Source of the DNA: CAXMRP01 sp965216515
Lineage (GTDB): Bacteria; Pseudomonadota; Alphaproteobacteria; Rhizobiales; Afifellaceae
NCBI GenBank assembly: GCA_965216515.1
Contig: OZ244173.1
Location: 2,356,001-2,420,000 of the forward strand
DNA length: 64,000 bases
Direction of reading: 5' to 3'
The notes under the pieces were generated by a model, which was not told the DNA's origin, did no database searches, and saw nothing but the letters and a program-made list of their open reading frames with translations. The translations under genes were made by a program, and so were the position numbers. Of this stretch, positions 8,295 through 17,002 are shown in pieces (within the stretch, counting starts at the first letter, position 1; the number at the start of each line of letters is the position of its first letter).

Positions 8295-9152
8295 CTACCC
8301 TTTCACGGCACCAAGCGTCAGGCCGCGGACGATATAACGTTGCGCGATCAGTGCGACCAGAACCGGCGGGATCATCGCGATCATCGCCCGCACGCCCATG
8401 AACCAGAACTGGACGCCACGGGTATCCACGGCGCCGGCCATGTGCACCGGTACCGTGATGGCATCGCGGCTGGCGATCGTGATCGCGAACAGGAATTCGT
8501 TCCAGGAAAACGCGAAGATGATCAGTCCCGTCGCCGCGATCGACGGCGCGGCAAGCGGTAGCGCGACAGAGAGGAATGCGATGGCATGATTGCCGCCGTC
8601 GACAAGTGCCGCTTCCTCCAGTTCGACCGGCAGGTCGAGAAACGTCTGCCGGACAATAACGACGACAAAAGGCAGCACAAACGTGGCGTTGATCAGGATC
8701 AGGGCGAGATGGGTGTCAAGGAGACCGAGAGACCGCATGACCAGATAAAAGGGAATGACCGTGGCGACCGGCGGCAGCACCCGCTGGGACAAAAACCAGA
8801 CCGTAATGTCACGGTTTTTGACGAGCCGGAATTCGAAGCGTGCCAAGGCATAAGCCGCCGGAGTGCCAAGCAGGATTGCCAGGAGGGCGGCGCTGATCGA
8901 GATAATCGAGCTGTTCTGAAGCGCCCGGCGGGATTCCGGCGAAGCCAGCTGATCGATCCAGTTGTTGAGTGTCGGTTCGAAATCCAGCCACGGAATGCCG
9001 AATCCGGCGACCGTGAAAGTATCCAGGGGATTCCGAAGCGATTGTGAAAACGACCAGTAGATCGGGAACAGGAACGCCGCGGTCACGCAAATTGCCAGCA
9101 GGGAATATATCGAATACCGGAGCGGTGACGGTGAAATATCGTCTCTATGCAT
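8295..9152 (-). CDS. ABC sugar transporter permease (MalG family)
   Basis: The protein has 285 residues with six hydrophobic segments. The inner-membrane permease coupling loop EEAALVDGGNHAIAFLSVALP (EAA motif, about residues 185-205) is clear. The family imports mono- or oligosaccharides and polyols, with MalF as partner and a MalK-type ATPase. Its start overlaps the MalF-type gene by eight bases, so translation is probably coupled. It is the last gene of the minus-strand binding protein-permease-permease operon. Confidence 0.92.
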   Translation of the reverse strand: MHRDDISPSPLRYSIYSLLAICVTAAFLFPIYWSFSQSLRNPLDTFTVAGFGIPWLDFEPTLNNWIDQLASPESRRALQNSSIISISAALLAILLGTPAAYALARFEFRLVKNRDITVWFLSQRVLPPVATVIPFYLVMRSLGLLDTHLALILINATFVLPFVVVIVRQTFLDLPVELEEAALVDGGNHAIAFLSVALPLAAPSIAATGLIIFAFSWNEFLFAITIASRDAITVPVHMAGAVDTRGVQFWFMGVRAMIAMIPPVLVALIAQRYIVRGLTLGAVKG

Positions 9153-10092
9153 AGGTCTGCCGCAGCCTCCGGAAAAACACGGTCACGATAATCATGACGA
9201 CGATCAGCAACCCGTAGGCCATGGCGCTCGCATATCCGACATCGAAGAAACGCAATCCGGTCCGATAGGCGAGGAACGAGTACGACTGCGTCGCGACGCC
9301 CGGGCCGCCGCCCGTCATCGCAAACGGAATGTCGAACAGCTTCATGGCCTCAGCCATCCGCAGCAAAAGAACGATGATAATCGTCGGCTGCAGGATCGGC
9401 AGCATCACTTCCCGCATCACATCCCAGCCGTTGGCGCCATCGACGATCGCCGCCTCGTAAAGCTCATCGGGAACCGATTGCAGGGCAGCCAGGAACACAA
9501 GGAAGCAAAATGGCGTCCATTGCCAGATGTCCACCAGTATGATGCTGACAAGGGCCCAGTCGGGATGGGACAGGAATGGTATGCCGAGAAACGCGAGCGG
9601 TCCGCCTTCCTCATAGAAAATCGTAAAGAAGGAATATCCCGCCGCGATCGGTGTGACGAACAGCGGAAGGATCATTATGGCGCGCAGAACCGGGCGCACG
9701 AATATTTTGCGATTGAAAAGAACGGCCAGAATGAAACCAAGCGCGAGTTCCGCCGACACCGTGACAATGATAAAAATCGCGGTGATCCGAACCGCTGTCC
9801 TCAGCTGATTGTCGCCCGCCATGCGTTTGAAATTGTCGGTGCCGACAAAAGTCGAAATGGTCGTCTGGCTCTTGTGGACAATGGTCTTTGTTCGCGGTTT
9901 GCCCGCCTTGTTCAGAACCGGATTGCCGGCCTCGTCCAGAACGGGAATCTTCTCACGCTCGATTTCGATCTTCGATTCGATTTTGAAGAAGGCGAGGTAG
10001 AGGGAATAGCCGAGCGGAAATACGGTGAACGCGAAAACCCAGATCACCGCCGGCATCAGGAAGAGGAAACGAACGCGATCCGTCCAGCGCAT
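9145..10092 (-). CDS. ABC sugar transporter permease (MalF family) with a charged periplasmic insert
   Basis: The protein has 315 residues with six membrane segments and the EAA loop in YEAAIVDGANGWDVMREVMLP. Between the first membrane segment and the usual P2-like region there is a hydrophilic insert of roughly 45 residues (about 37-82) containing the partial internal repeat DEAGNPVLNKAGKPRTK. Plain short MalF homologues lack this. The insert should face the periplasm and may contact the binding protein. The gene is preceded by a strong intercistronic stem-loop after the binding-protein gene. Confidence 0.92.
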   Translation of the reverse strand: MRWTDRVRFLFLMPAVIWVFAFTVFPLGYSLYLAFFKIESKIEIEREKIPVLDEAGNPVLNKAGKPRTKTIVHKSQTTISTFVGTDNFKRMAGDNQLRTAVRITAIFIIVTVSAELALGFILAVLFNRKIFVRPVLRAIMILPLFVTPIAAGYSFFTIFYEEGGPLAFLGIPFLSHPDWALVSIILVDIWQWTPFCFLVFLAALQSVPDELYEAAIVDGANGWDVMREVMLPILQPTIIIVLLLRMAEAMKLFDIPFAMTGGGPGVATQSYSFLAYRTGLRFFDVGYASAMAYGLLIVVMIIVTVFFRRLRQTYA

Positions 10093-10155
10093 TATGTCAG
10101 ACCTGTGCCGGGAGGCCGGCCACCGCTACCGGCCGCAGTCGCGGGCACGCTCGCG

Positions 10156-10184
10156 CCGGTGGCCCGTCCATGACGGGCCACCGG
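10156..10184 (-). other. Intercistronic stem-loop after a binding-protein gene (12-bp perfect stem)
   Basis: CCGGTGGCCCGT (10156-10167) pairs perfectly with ACGGGCCACCGG (10173-10184) around a five-base loop. It lies between the binding-protein stop (10210) and the MalF-type start (10092). No T-run follows on the minus strand, so it looks like an mRNA-stabilising or attenuating hairpin rather than a full terminator. Confidence 0.8.
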
Positions 10185-10209
10185 TCCGGTTTTGCCTGAC
10201 GGCATCAGA

Positions 10210-11862
10210 TCAGCCTTCGTAGCCGATCGCCGCCTGATAGTACTGGAGCTGGGAATCCCGGCCCAGGCGATCTGTCACCGCCTCCCAGGAGCCAGCGGTA
10301 TCGTCGAGCGCCTGCGCGGCGGATTTCTCTCCGCTCATCGCCGACGACAGGTTCTTGTCGAGAATATCCCAGTATTCAAATGTTCCCGGAATACGCAGAT
10401 ACGTCAGGCTCGTCGGGGCGAAGAAGTTGTCGTAATAGGCCTGGGTATAGGTCTTCACGTCTTCCGCGTCCCATCCGGCCGCGACATATTCCTCGACTGT
10501 CGCCGAGCCGGTCGGCTTCAGGAACTGGTAGGAATAGCCGGGATCGACACCGGTCCAGCCATGCTGCGAATTCCAGAGCGACACCGGCTCCATGGCCATC
10601 AGTGCAAGCAGCGAATAGGTGGCTTCCGGATTGGCGGAAAAGTTCGAGATGACCCCGTGCCAGGAACCGCCGGTGGTGTTGCCGACAGGTTTCGGATCGT
10701 CCACCTGCACGAATTTGCCGGACTCATGGTCGTAATATTCGGTTGATGCCGGCAGGATGGCCGCAGCGCAATCGCCCTGGATCTTGGAGCGGGCCGTGTC
10801 CTGGCAAAGCGATCCCACGTCACCCCAGCTGAACACGAACACCGCCTTGCCGCGCAGGAAATAGTCCCATGCTTCGCCAAGGCTCCAGCCGATTTGCGCC
10901 GAAGGCCCGGTCTTGTGCAGCTCTTGCAGGAATTCCAGGGCTTTCACATGTCCCGGACTGTTGATCATCGGCTTCATGTCCGTCGGATCAAACCAATAGA
11001 CATTGTGATACTGGTCGACTTTCGGTCCGGGCGTGACCGCGAAGGATGCCGACAGTGACTGAAAATGATAGTGCCCCTGCTCGCCCACCTTCAGGTGCAG
11101 CACCATGCCGCTGTCAGCCTCGCCGTCGTTTGAATCCCAGTTCTTGCCGTTGAAATAGCTGGCGATATCGAGGAGTTGCTGCCAGGTCTTCGGCGGTGAC
11201 GGAAGATCGTATCCGTTTTCGGCTTTGAATGCGGCCTGATGTTCCGGATTCTCCAGCGCGCTCTTGCGGTAGTAGAGAACCTGACCGTCCGCGTCATTGA
11301 GGACACCGTAGCCGACGCCTTCCCACGTATGGAGCGCCTTCAGAGACGGGGGCATCACATCATAGGACCATTGCGGATAGTCGCCCGATTCCATCAGATC
11401 ATCGATCGGATAGCCGAAGCCGCCGGGGACAATGTCGCCGTACCAGAACGCACCGACCATGAACGCGTCGTATTGGCCGGTGCCGTTTCTCAGGTCGAGC
11501 ATCATTTTCGTGTAATGCTCCGCAAACGGCAGTTCGATGATGTTGAGCTTGGCGCCGGTCAGCTCTTCCCACGCCCCCCGAAATGCGAAAAGAGGTCCGG
11601 AGATACCGCCTTTCGGTCCGCCCGTATTGACCGTAACGCTGATCTCTTCGCCTTCAAAAGGCTTTTCGTCGGGGCCGAACAGGGCGCCGAGATCCGCCGC
11701 CTGCACGACAATTTCCGTATTGTCGTACGCTTCGCCCAGCTTCAGGGTTACAGTGCCGTCATCATTCCAGTCGATGAACTCGCCCGCCGTCGCAGTGCCG
11801 AAGCCGACGCCGCTTGCCAGAACAGCAGACAAGAGGGCCTTTCGGATTGATGTTCGCTTCAT
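10210..11862 (-). CDS. ABC sugar transporter periplasmic binding protein (MalE-like, large)
   Basis: The protein has 550 residues: a signal peptide (ending about TATAG) followed by a family-1 extracellular solute-binding fold. Recognisable parts are ELTGAKLNIIELPFAEHYTK, TGQYDAFMVGAFWYGDIVPG and FLRGKAVFVFSWGDVGS. It is longer than MalE (about 400 residues), comparable to binding proteins for bulky or modified sugars. First gene of the minus-strand transporter operon, with a GGGAGGGAAGAG ribosome site. The ATPase, an aldolase-like protein and a sugar kinase are divergent from it, so the ligand is probably a sugar or polyol later phosphorylated. The ligand is unknown. Confidence 0.9.
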   Translation of the reverse strand: MKRTSIRKALLSAVLASGVGFGTATAGEFIDWNDDGTVTLKLGEAYDNTEIVVQAADLGALFGPDEKPFEGEEISVTVNTGGPKGGISGPLFAFRGAWEELTGAKLNIIELPFAEHYTKMMLDLRNGTGQYDAFMVGAFWYGDIVPGGFGYPIDDLMESGDYPQWSYDVMPPSLKALHTWEGVGYGVLNDADGQVLYYRKSALENPEHQAAFKAENGYDLPSPPKTWQQLLDIASYFNGKNWDSNDGEADSGMVLHLKVGEQGHYHFQSLSASFAVTPGPKVDQYHNVYWFDPTDMKPMINSPGHVKALEFLQELHKTGPSAQIGWSLGEAWDYFLRGKAVFVFSWGDVGSLCQDTARSKIQGDCAAAILPASTEYYDHESGKFVQVDDPKPVGNTTGGSWHGVISNFSANPEATYSLLALMAMEPVSLWNSQHGWTGVDPGYSYQFLKPTGSATVEEYVAAGWDAEDVKTYTQAYYDNFFAPTSLTYLRIPGTFEYWDILDKNLSSAMSGEKSAAQALDDTAGSWEAVTDRLGRDSQLQYYQAAIGYEG

Positions 11863-12146
11863 CTCTTCCCTCCCATGTTTTTGTCATTCACATTATCGAG
11901 GCGAGACCACCGCCCCTTTGATTAGATTACACTTCCCCATCTTCACGGCAATTCCAAATCTCCGAAAATCTGGCGCCGGCCGGGATGAGGCGCCGGCGCG
12001 AAGGTGACGCCAAGCCGCACGGGCGCACGAATTGTGCTGGATTCCCGATGACAATTAGCTAGTGTCGGTGCTGGCGATCCGCCGCTGCCGGTACTTTGCC
12101 GAAAGGGCGGGCGCCGTCGGTACACGGGAACGGGAGCACGAATTGG

Positions 12147-13253
12147 ATGGCGTCTGTCGATATCCGCAGTGTCGTTAAGTTCTACGGCTCGTTTCAGGCG
12201 CTGTATTCCGTCAGCATAGCCATTCCGGACGGCGAGTTCCTGGTCCTTGTCGGCCCTTCCGGATGCGGCAAGTCAACGCTGTTGCGGATGATCGCCGGCT
12301 TGGAAGTCATCGACGACGGCGAAATCCTCATTAACGGCAACGTGGTCAACAAGATGCCGCCGAAAGACCGCGACGTCGCGATGGTTTTCCAGAATTACGC
12401 GCTGTATCCGCACAAGACAGTCCGCCAGAACATGGCGTTCTCGCTCCGCATGCGCCGCGTCGAACGCAGCGAGATCGAGCCGCGCGTCAACGAAGCGGCC
12501 GAGATCCTCGACCTGGTGGAATATCTCGATCGGTTTCCCCGGCAATTGTCCGGCGGCCAGCGCCAAAGGGTGGCGATGGGGCGCGCGCTGGTGCGCCAGC
12601 CGCAGGTCTTTCTTTTCGACGAGCCCCTGTCGAACCTCGACGCGAAGCTCCGCATCCAGATGCGCACGGAGATCAAGTCGATTCAGCAGCGTGTCGGAAC
12701 CACCGCGATCTACGTCACCCATGACCAGGTCGAGGCGATGACGCTGGCACACAGGATCGTCGTGTTGAACAAGGGGCGTGTCGAGCAGATCGGCTCACCC
12801 ATGGAGCTTTATGAGCGGCCGGCGAACCAGTTCGTCGCGGCGTTTATCGGTTCGCCTCCGATGAACGTGCTGACCGGCAAGATCGCCGAAAGCGACGGCA
12901 AGCCCGCTTTTATGACTGACCGCGGCGATCAGCTTCGCGCCCCCGAACTGGCCGCCGCCAGGGCAGGCGATGTCGTCCGCTACGGTATCCGGCCGGAGCA
13001 TATTACGATTTCAGATCAGCCAGCGAACGGCGGCGGAGCGCCGGCGACCGTGAAGTCGGTGGAACCGATGGGCAGCGAAACCCTTGTCGTCGCGGAGTTC
13101 AGCGGATCGGAAATTCGCGTCCTGCTGCGTGACGGGACCTCGGTGGAACCGGGAGCGGATGTCGTGCTCCAGCCAAATCTGGCGCGCGTCCATCTGTTTG
13201 ATCCGACGACCGGGGCGGCCCTGTCCGGTGATGAGACTTCGGCCGTGCATTAG
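12147..13253 (+). CDS. ABC transporter ATP-binding protein (MalK/UgpC family)
   Basis: The protein has 368 residues. Walker A is GPSGCGKST (36-44), the Q-loop VFQNYALYPH, signature LSGGQRQRVAMGRAL and Walker B VFLFDEPLSNLDAKLR. The C-terminal OB-like regulatory domain (about 235-368) contains GIRPEHI. I start at the ATG 12147 (MASVDIRSV); the frame extends 17 codons upstream without family character. It powers the divergent MalF/MalG-type permeases at 8295-10092, since no other permease pair nearby lacks an ATPase. It opens an operon with the aldolase-like and kinase genes. Confidence 0.93.
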   Translation: MASVDIRSVVKFYGSFQALYSVSIAIPDGEFLVLVGPSGCGKSTLLRMIAGLEVIDDGEILINGNVVNKMPPKDRDVAMVFQNYALYPHKTVRQNMAFSLRMRRVERSEIEPRVNEAAEILDLVEYLDRFPRQLSGGQRQRVAMGRALVRQPQVFLFDEPLSNLDAKLRIQMRTEIKSIQQRVGTTAIYVTHDQVEAMTLAHRIVVLNKGRVEQIGSPMELYERPANQFVAAFIGSPPMNVLTGKIAESDGKPAFMTDRGDQLRAPELAAARAGDVVRYGIRPEHITISDQPANGGGAPATVKSVEPMGSETLVVAEFSGSEIRVLLRDGTSVEPGADVVLQPNLARVHLFDPTTGAALSGDETSAVH

Positions 13254-13339
13254 CTTGTTCGTCCGTTCCACGCGGCACCCGTGACAGGCCCCGCCGACCT
13301 GCCCGCAATTTCATTACCCAGCATCCCGAGGACGCCCTG

Positions 13340-14335
13340 ATGACGAAGACACTCGATTCCAAGCTCGAACGCATTGCCGGTGGCGTCGATACGCCGGCCG
13401 ATTTCATAATAGCCGACGCCAAGGATGGCGATATGGGATTTGGTGCCCATGCGCCGGGCCCGGAGCGGAATCCGGACGGTTCGCACACCGGGCGTCTGAA
13501 GTCGCGCGACGACTACCTCGCCCAGATCACGGAAATCGTCTCGCAGGGCATCGTTGACGTGGTGTTGATGTCGGCCGGCAACTATGAACGGCTCCACCGC
13601 AATGGCGTGTATTCCCACACACCGGTCACGCCCGCGATCCGCGCCAATGACACAACGGATATCTGGACGATGCGCGGCGGCAGATACAAGGCGGCGCCGT
13701 CCCGGCCGTTTCGCTCCGCCGATCTGTCGCGGGTCCGCCAGATGGAATGCGACCTTTGCCTCTATTCCATGACATTCGTAAACGATGCCGCCGCGGATTT
13801 GAGAACGGTCCAGGCATATCGCGAATTTCGCCTGGAGGCGGCGGAAAGCGGGATTCGACACTTTCTGGAGGTTTTCAATCCGAACGTCGATGCGGGATTG
13901 AAGGATGACGAGATCGGCGAATTCGTGAACGATTGCATTGCCCGAAGTCTGGCCGGCCTTGTCTCGGACGAGCGGCCGCTCTTTCTCAAGATCGCCTACA
14001 ATGGTGCGGCGGCGATGCGGGAACTGTGCCACTATGACCGCTCGCTGGTCGTCGGAGTTTTGGGCGGATCCGCCGGGACCACGCGCGACACGTTCGAATT
14101 GCTTCAGCAAGCATCGGCAAATGGCGCGCGCGTCGCCCTGTTCGGCCGCAAGATCAATCTGGCCGAATCCCCATTGGACATCGTGCGGCTGATGAGGGCC
14201 GTCGTTTCGGACAGCAAACCGCCCGAGGAGGCGGTCCTGGAATATCACGAGGCACTGAACAAAAGAGGCATTGCCCCGGACCGGCCTTTGGAAGCCGATC
14301 AGGCGATTACCGAGCGGATTCTGCAAGCCGGCTGA
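13340..14335 (+). CDS. Putative class I aldolase-like TIM-barrel protein (DeoC/LacD/FbaB-like)
   Basis: The protein has 331 residues. The second half reads as a TIM barrel of the class I aldolase type: Lys217 in PLFLKIAYNG is placed like the Schiff-base Lys, followed by VVGVLGGSAGTTRDTFELL (about 238-256) and GARVALFGRKINLAESP, which resembles the phosphate-binding loop of DhnA/DeoC aldolases. The N-terminal third (ADAKDGDMGFGAHAPGPE) is not something I recognise. It lies between the ATPase and an FGGY kinase gene (nine-base gap), so cleavage of a phosphorylated sugar is a reasonable inference. The exact family and substrate are unknown. Confidence 0.65.
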   Translation: MTKTLDSKLERIAGGVDTPADFIIADAKDGDMGFGAHAPGPERNPDGSHTGRLKSRDDYLAQITEIVSQGIVDVVLMSAGNYERLHRNGVYSHTPVTPAIRANDTTDIWTMRGGRYKAAPSRPFRSADLSRVRQMECDLCLYSMTFVNDAAADLRTVQAYREFRLEAAESGIRHFLEVFNPNVDAGLKDDEIGEFVNDCIARSLAGLVSDERPLFLKIAYNGAAAMRELCHYDRSLVVGVLGGSAGTTRDTFELLQQASANGARVALFGRKINLAESPLDIVRLMRAVVSDSKPPEEAVLEYHEALNKRGIAPDRPLEADQAITERILQAG

Positions 14336-14344
14336 CATATCGCG

Positions 14345-15817
14345 ATGGCTGAACCGCTTCTGATCGGCGTCGACATCGGTTCCACCAACATCAAGGCCGT
14401 TTTGTTTGATCGCCGGGGACGTGTGAGGGGTGACGCCTACCGGCAAACGCCGGTTCGAACGGAAGGTGAGCGTACGATTTTTCCCGTGCACGGTCTGACC
14501 GACGCGGCCCTGGACGCCATAGCGGAGGTTACCGGCCGGATTTCACCTGGCGATTATGTCGCGGGCCTCTCCTTCGCCAGTATCGGCGAGTCCTTTGTCC
14601 TGTTCGACGCGGCGGGCGAACCGGTTGCCGATATCATTGCCTGGTATGATCGTCGCGCTGTTGGCGAGGCCGAAGAGGTCGTCGGCACGGTCGGCGCAGA
14701 TGTCCTTTTTCAAACGACCGGGCTGACTATCGATCCGATCTATTCGCTGTGCAAACTTTTGTGGCTGCGCCGCAACGCGGCCGGGGTCCTGGACCGCGCC
14801 GCTGGTCTTGCGTTCGTCGCCGATTGGTTGGCGATGCGCGTCTGCGGCGAATGCGCAACCGATGTCAGCCTCGCCTCCCGTTCGTTGCTTGCCGCGCCGA
14901 TGACCGGCCGCTGGTCGCCGAAAATGCTGCGGGCTTTCGGCTTTGATGAAGCATTTCTTCCCCGGATCCTGCCTGCCGGCAGCCCGCTCGGCCCGCCGAC
15001 GCCATGGGCGGCGGAGCGCCTCGGGCTGACGGATCGGTGCGTGATCAGCGTCGGCGGCCATGACCACATTGTCAGTTCCATCGCGGCAGGGGCCGCCAAT
15101 CCGGCATTCATGATCGATTCCGCCGGCACTGCGGAAGCGATTTTGCGAACCGGGCCCCGGTTGGTCGAAAACTGGCCGGACGGTCCTCTCGAGTTCGCCC
15201 AGGGTGGAATCTGGTGGGCGGATGTCCCGAAGCCGATCATCTACCTGATCGGGGCGATGATCGATTCAGGTGGCGCGTTGGTGCGGTATCGGAGCTCCAC
15301 CGGCATGGATACCGATTGGCAAGGTCTGATTGCGCGGGCGCGGGAAGCGCCTCCGGGTTCTGCCGGCTTTCATCCCGCACGCGGGAAAGGACTTGAAGCG
15401 GATCCGGTCGCATGGTCGAAGGCGGTCTTTTCCGGTCGCCCGGCAAACGGTCCGCGATTCCGGGCGCTGCTGGAGGTTTTGAGTTTGCAGTCGAAGCTGC
15501 TTTGCGACCAACTGACAAATCAGGCCGCCCTCCCGCCGGTGAAGGAAATCCGCCTGGTCGGCGGTCTGGCGAAAAACCGGCTTTATGCGGACCTGAAAGC
15601 CGCCGCGTTCGAGGCGCCGATCCGTGTTGCCGAATTCCCGCAGTTCACGGCCCTGGGTGCGGCGATTGCGGCAGGCCTCGGAGCGGGTTTGTATTCTTCG
15701 CTGGACGTCGCCCTGGACGGGATCCGGCTCCAGTGGCGGGACTGTTCGCCAGACCCCGCCCTGGTCCATGCTGCCCAGACGCTGCGTTCAAAATGGAATC
15801 CCGGCGATTCGCTGTAA
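14345..15817 (+). CDS. FGGY-family carbohydrate kinase
   Basis: The protein has 490 residues. The N-terminal ATP/sugar domain opens LLIGVDIGSTNIKAVLFD. Later motifs are SVGGHDHIVSSIAAGA, DSAGTAEAIL and the C-terminal family motif VGGLAKNRLYADLKAAAF with ALGAAIAAGLGAGLY. Family members phosphorylate xylulose, ribulose, glycerol, erythritol, fuculose and related substrates using ATP. It starts nine bases after the aldolase-like gene, so the pair most simply phosphorylates and then cleaves the sugar imported by the adjacent ABC system. It is convergent with the next operon and followed by a strong hairpin. Confidence 0.92.
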   Translation: MAEPLLIGVDIGSTNIKAVLFDRRGRVRGDAYRQTPVRTEGERTIFPVHGLTDAALDAIAEVTGRISPGDYVAGLSFASIGESFVLFDAAGEPVADIIAWYDRRAVGEAEEVVGTVGADVLFQTTGLTIDPIYSLCKLLWLRRNAAGVLDRAAGLAFVADWLAMRVCGECATDVSLASRSLLAAPMTGRWSPKMLRAFGFDEAFLPRILPAGSPLGPPTPWAAERLGLTDRCVISVGGHDHIVSSIAAGAANPAFMIDSAGTAEAILRTGPRLVENWPDGPLEFAQGGIWWADVPKPIIYLIGAMIDSGGALVRYRSSTGMDTDWQGLIARAREAPPGSAGFHPARGKGLEADPVAWSKAVFSGRPANGPRFRALLEVLSLQSKLLCDQLTNQAALPPVKEIRLVGGLAKNRLYADLKAAAFEAPIRVAEFPQFTALGAAIAAGLGAGLYSSLDVALDGIRLQWRDCSPDPALVHAAQTLRSKWNPGDSL

Positions 15818-15911
15818 CGGCGGGCGCAGCGGGGTCGTTTTCCGCCCGGATCCGATGCGCACGGGGACGCATGGCGGCCAATGCCCGTTTACGCCTGCCA
15901 CCCGGGCAAAT

Positions 15912-15940
15912 GGAGGCGCCGGCGGATGTCCGGCGCCTCC
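15912..15940. terminator. Bidirectional hairpin terminator between convergent operons
   Basis: GGAGGCGCCGG (15912-15922) pairs perfectly with CCGGCGCCTCC (15930-15940) around a seven-base loop. It sits between the kinase stop (15817, plus) and the binding-protein stop (15962, minus). The plus-strand 3' side is T-rich (GTTCTTGTTC), as expected for a factor-independent terminator of the kinase operon; the minus side can use the same stem. Confidence 0.85.
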
Positions 15941-15961
15941 GTTCTTGTTCGGTGCTGCGGC

Positions 15962-16957
15962 CTAGAAGTTGAAATCGTCGATGTTCGAGGCGTCGAACGT
16001 CGTAAGCGCCGACTGGGTATTGATTGAATTGCCCTCATTGATCGTGATCGTGCCGAGGTTCGGGACTTCGAACGTCGCGCCGACTTCGTTGGTCATCGTG
16101 CCGTTCTTCAGGCCGACGGAGAAGTGGGCCGCCAGCCAGCCTTCATTGTACGGCGACCAGAGCTGAAAGGCTTCGACAGTTCCATCCTTGATGAAGTCGC
16201 GCATCTCGCTGGGCAGTCCGAGGCCGGTGACCTTGACCTGCTCGGAGATACCGCGGCTTTGGACAACCTGCGCCGAGGCGGCAATTCCGACCGTGGTCGG
16301 TGCGATGACGCCTTTCAGGTTCGGGTAGTTGGCAAGCAGGGCTTCCATTTCCGTGGTCGACTTCTGCGGCTGGTCATCGCCATAGACGGTCGCAACCAGC
16401 GTCATGTTGGCATACTTGGAGTCATTTGCCAGCGTCTCGTTCATCCCCTCGATCCAGAAATTCTGGTCCGGGGCCTCGGTCGTCGCCGACAGGATTGCAA
16501 TCTCGCCCTCGTAGCCGATCAGCGAACCGACCATCTCGACCTGGTCGGCACCGACCTTGGTGAAGTCGGTCGGCAGAATGGTCGCGTCGCGATGTTCTTC
16601 GTTGCCGGTGATGTCGCCGTTCACGGTAAGGACGATGATTCCCTTGCCGCGGGCGCTGTCGAACACCTGGTTTAGCGCATCCGGGCTGTTGGGGGAGATC
16701 GCGATGACATCGACGCCGCGTTGAATCTGGGCTTCGATGAACGGGATCTGCGACGTTGCCTCCGCGGTTGCCGGCGCGACGAATTCGAAATTGCAGGCAA
16801 TGACCTTACAGGCATCGACAAAGCCCAGGGTCAGGCTGTCAAAGTACGGATTGCCCGTATTCTTGCCGATAAAGACGATGTCGATCTTGTCGGCCATGGC
16901 GGCCGAGCCGTTCAGGGCGAATGCGGCGACGGCCGCTGCAAGTGCTATCTTTTTCAT
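15962..16957 (-). CDS. rhaS: Sugar ABC transporter binding protein (RbsB fold; probable rhamnose-binding RhaS)
   Basis: The protein has 331 residues with a signal peptide MKKIALAAAVAAFALNGSAAMA and a periplasmic-binding-protein type 1 fold. Motifs DIVFIGKNTGNPYFDSL, GEIAILSATTEAPDQNFWI and FQLWSPYNEGWLAAH are of the RhaS/LsrB branch, which binds L-rhamnose or related deoxysugars and autoinducer-2. The downstream presence of L-rhamnose mutarotase and L-rhamnonate dehydratase genes supports L-rhamnose (or L-fucose/L-lyxose). It is the last gene of the reductase-ATPase-permease-permease-binding protein operon and ends at a hairpin terminator. Confidence 0.82.
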   Translation of the reverse strand: MKKIALAAAVAAFALNGSAAMADKIDIVFIGKNTGNPYFDSLTLGFVDACKVIACNFEFVAPATAEATSQIPFIEAQIQRGVDVIAISPNSPDALNQVFDSARGKGIIVLTVNGDITGNEEHRDATILPTDFTKVGADQVEMVGSLIGYEGEIAILSATTEAPDQNFWIEGMNETLANDSKYANMTLVATVYGDDQPQKSTTEMEALLANYPNLKGVIAPTTVGIAASAQVVQSRGISEQVKVTGLGLPSEMRDFIKDGTVEAFQLWSPYNEGWLAAHFSVGLKNGTMTNEVGATFEVPNLGTITINEGNSINTQSALTTFDASNIDDFNF

Positions 16958-17002
16958 TCCCTTCTCCTCTCCTTTGTTGACCGGATGTTCCGGCAGGTCC
17001 CG

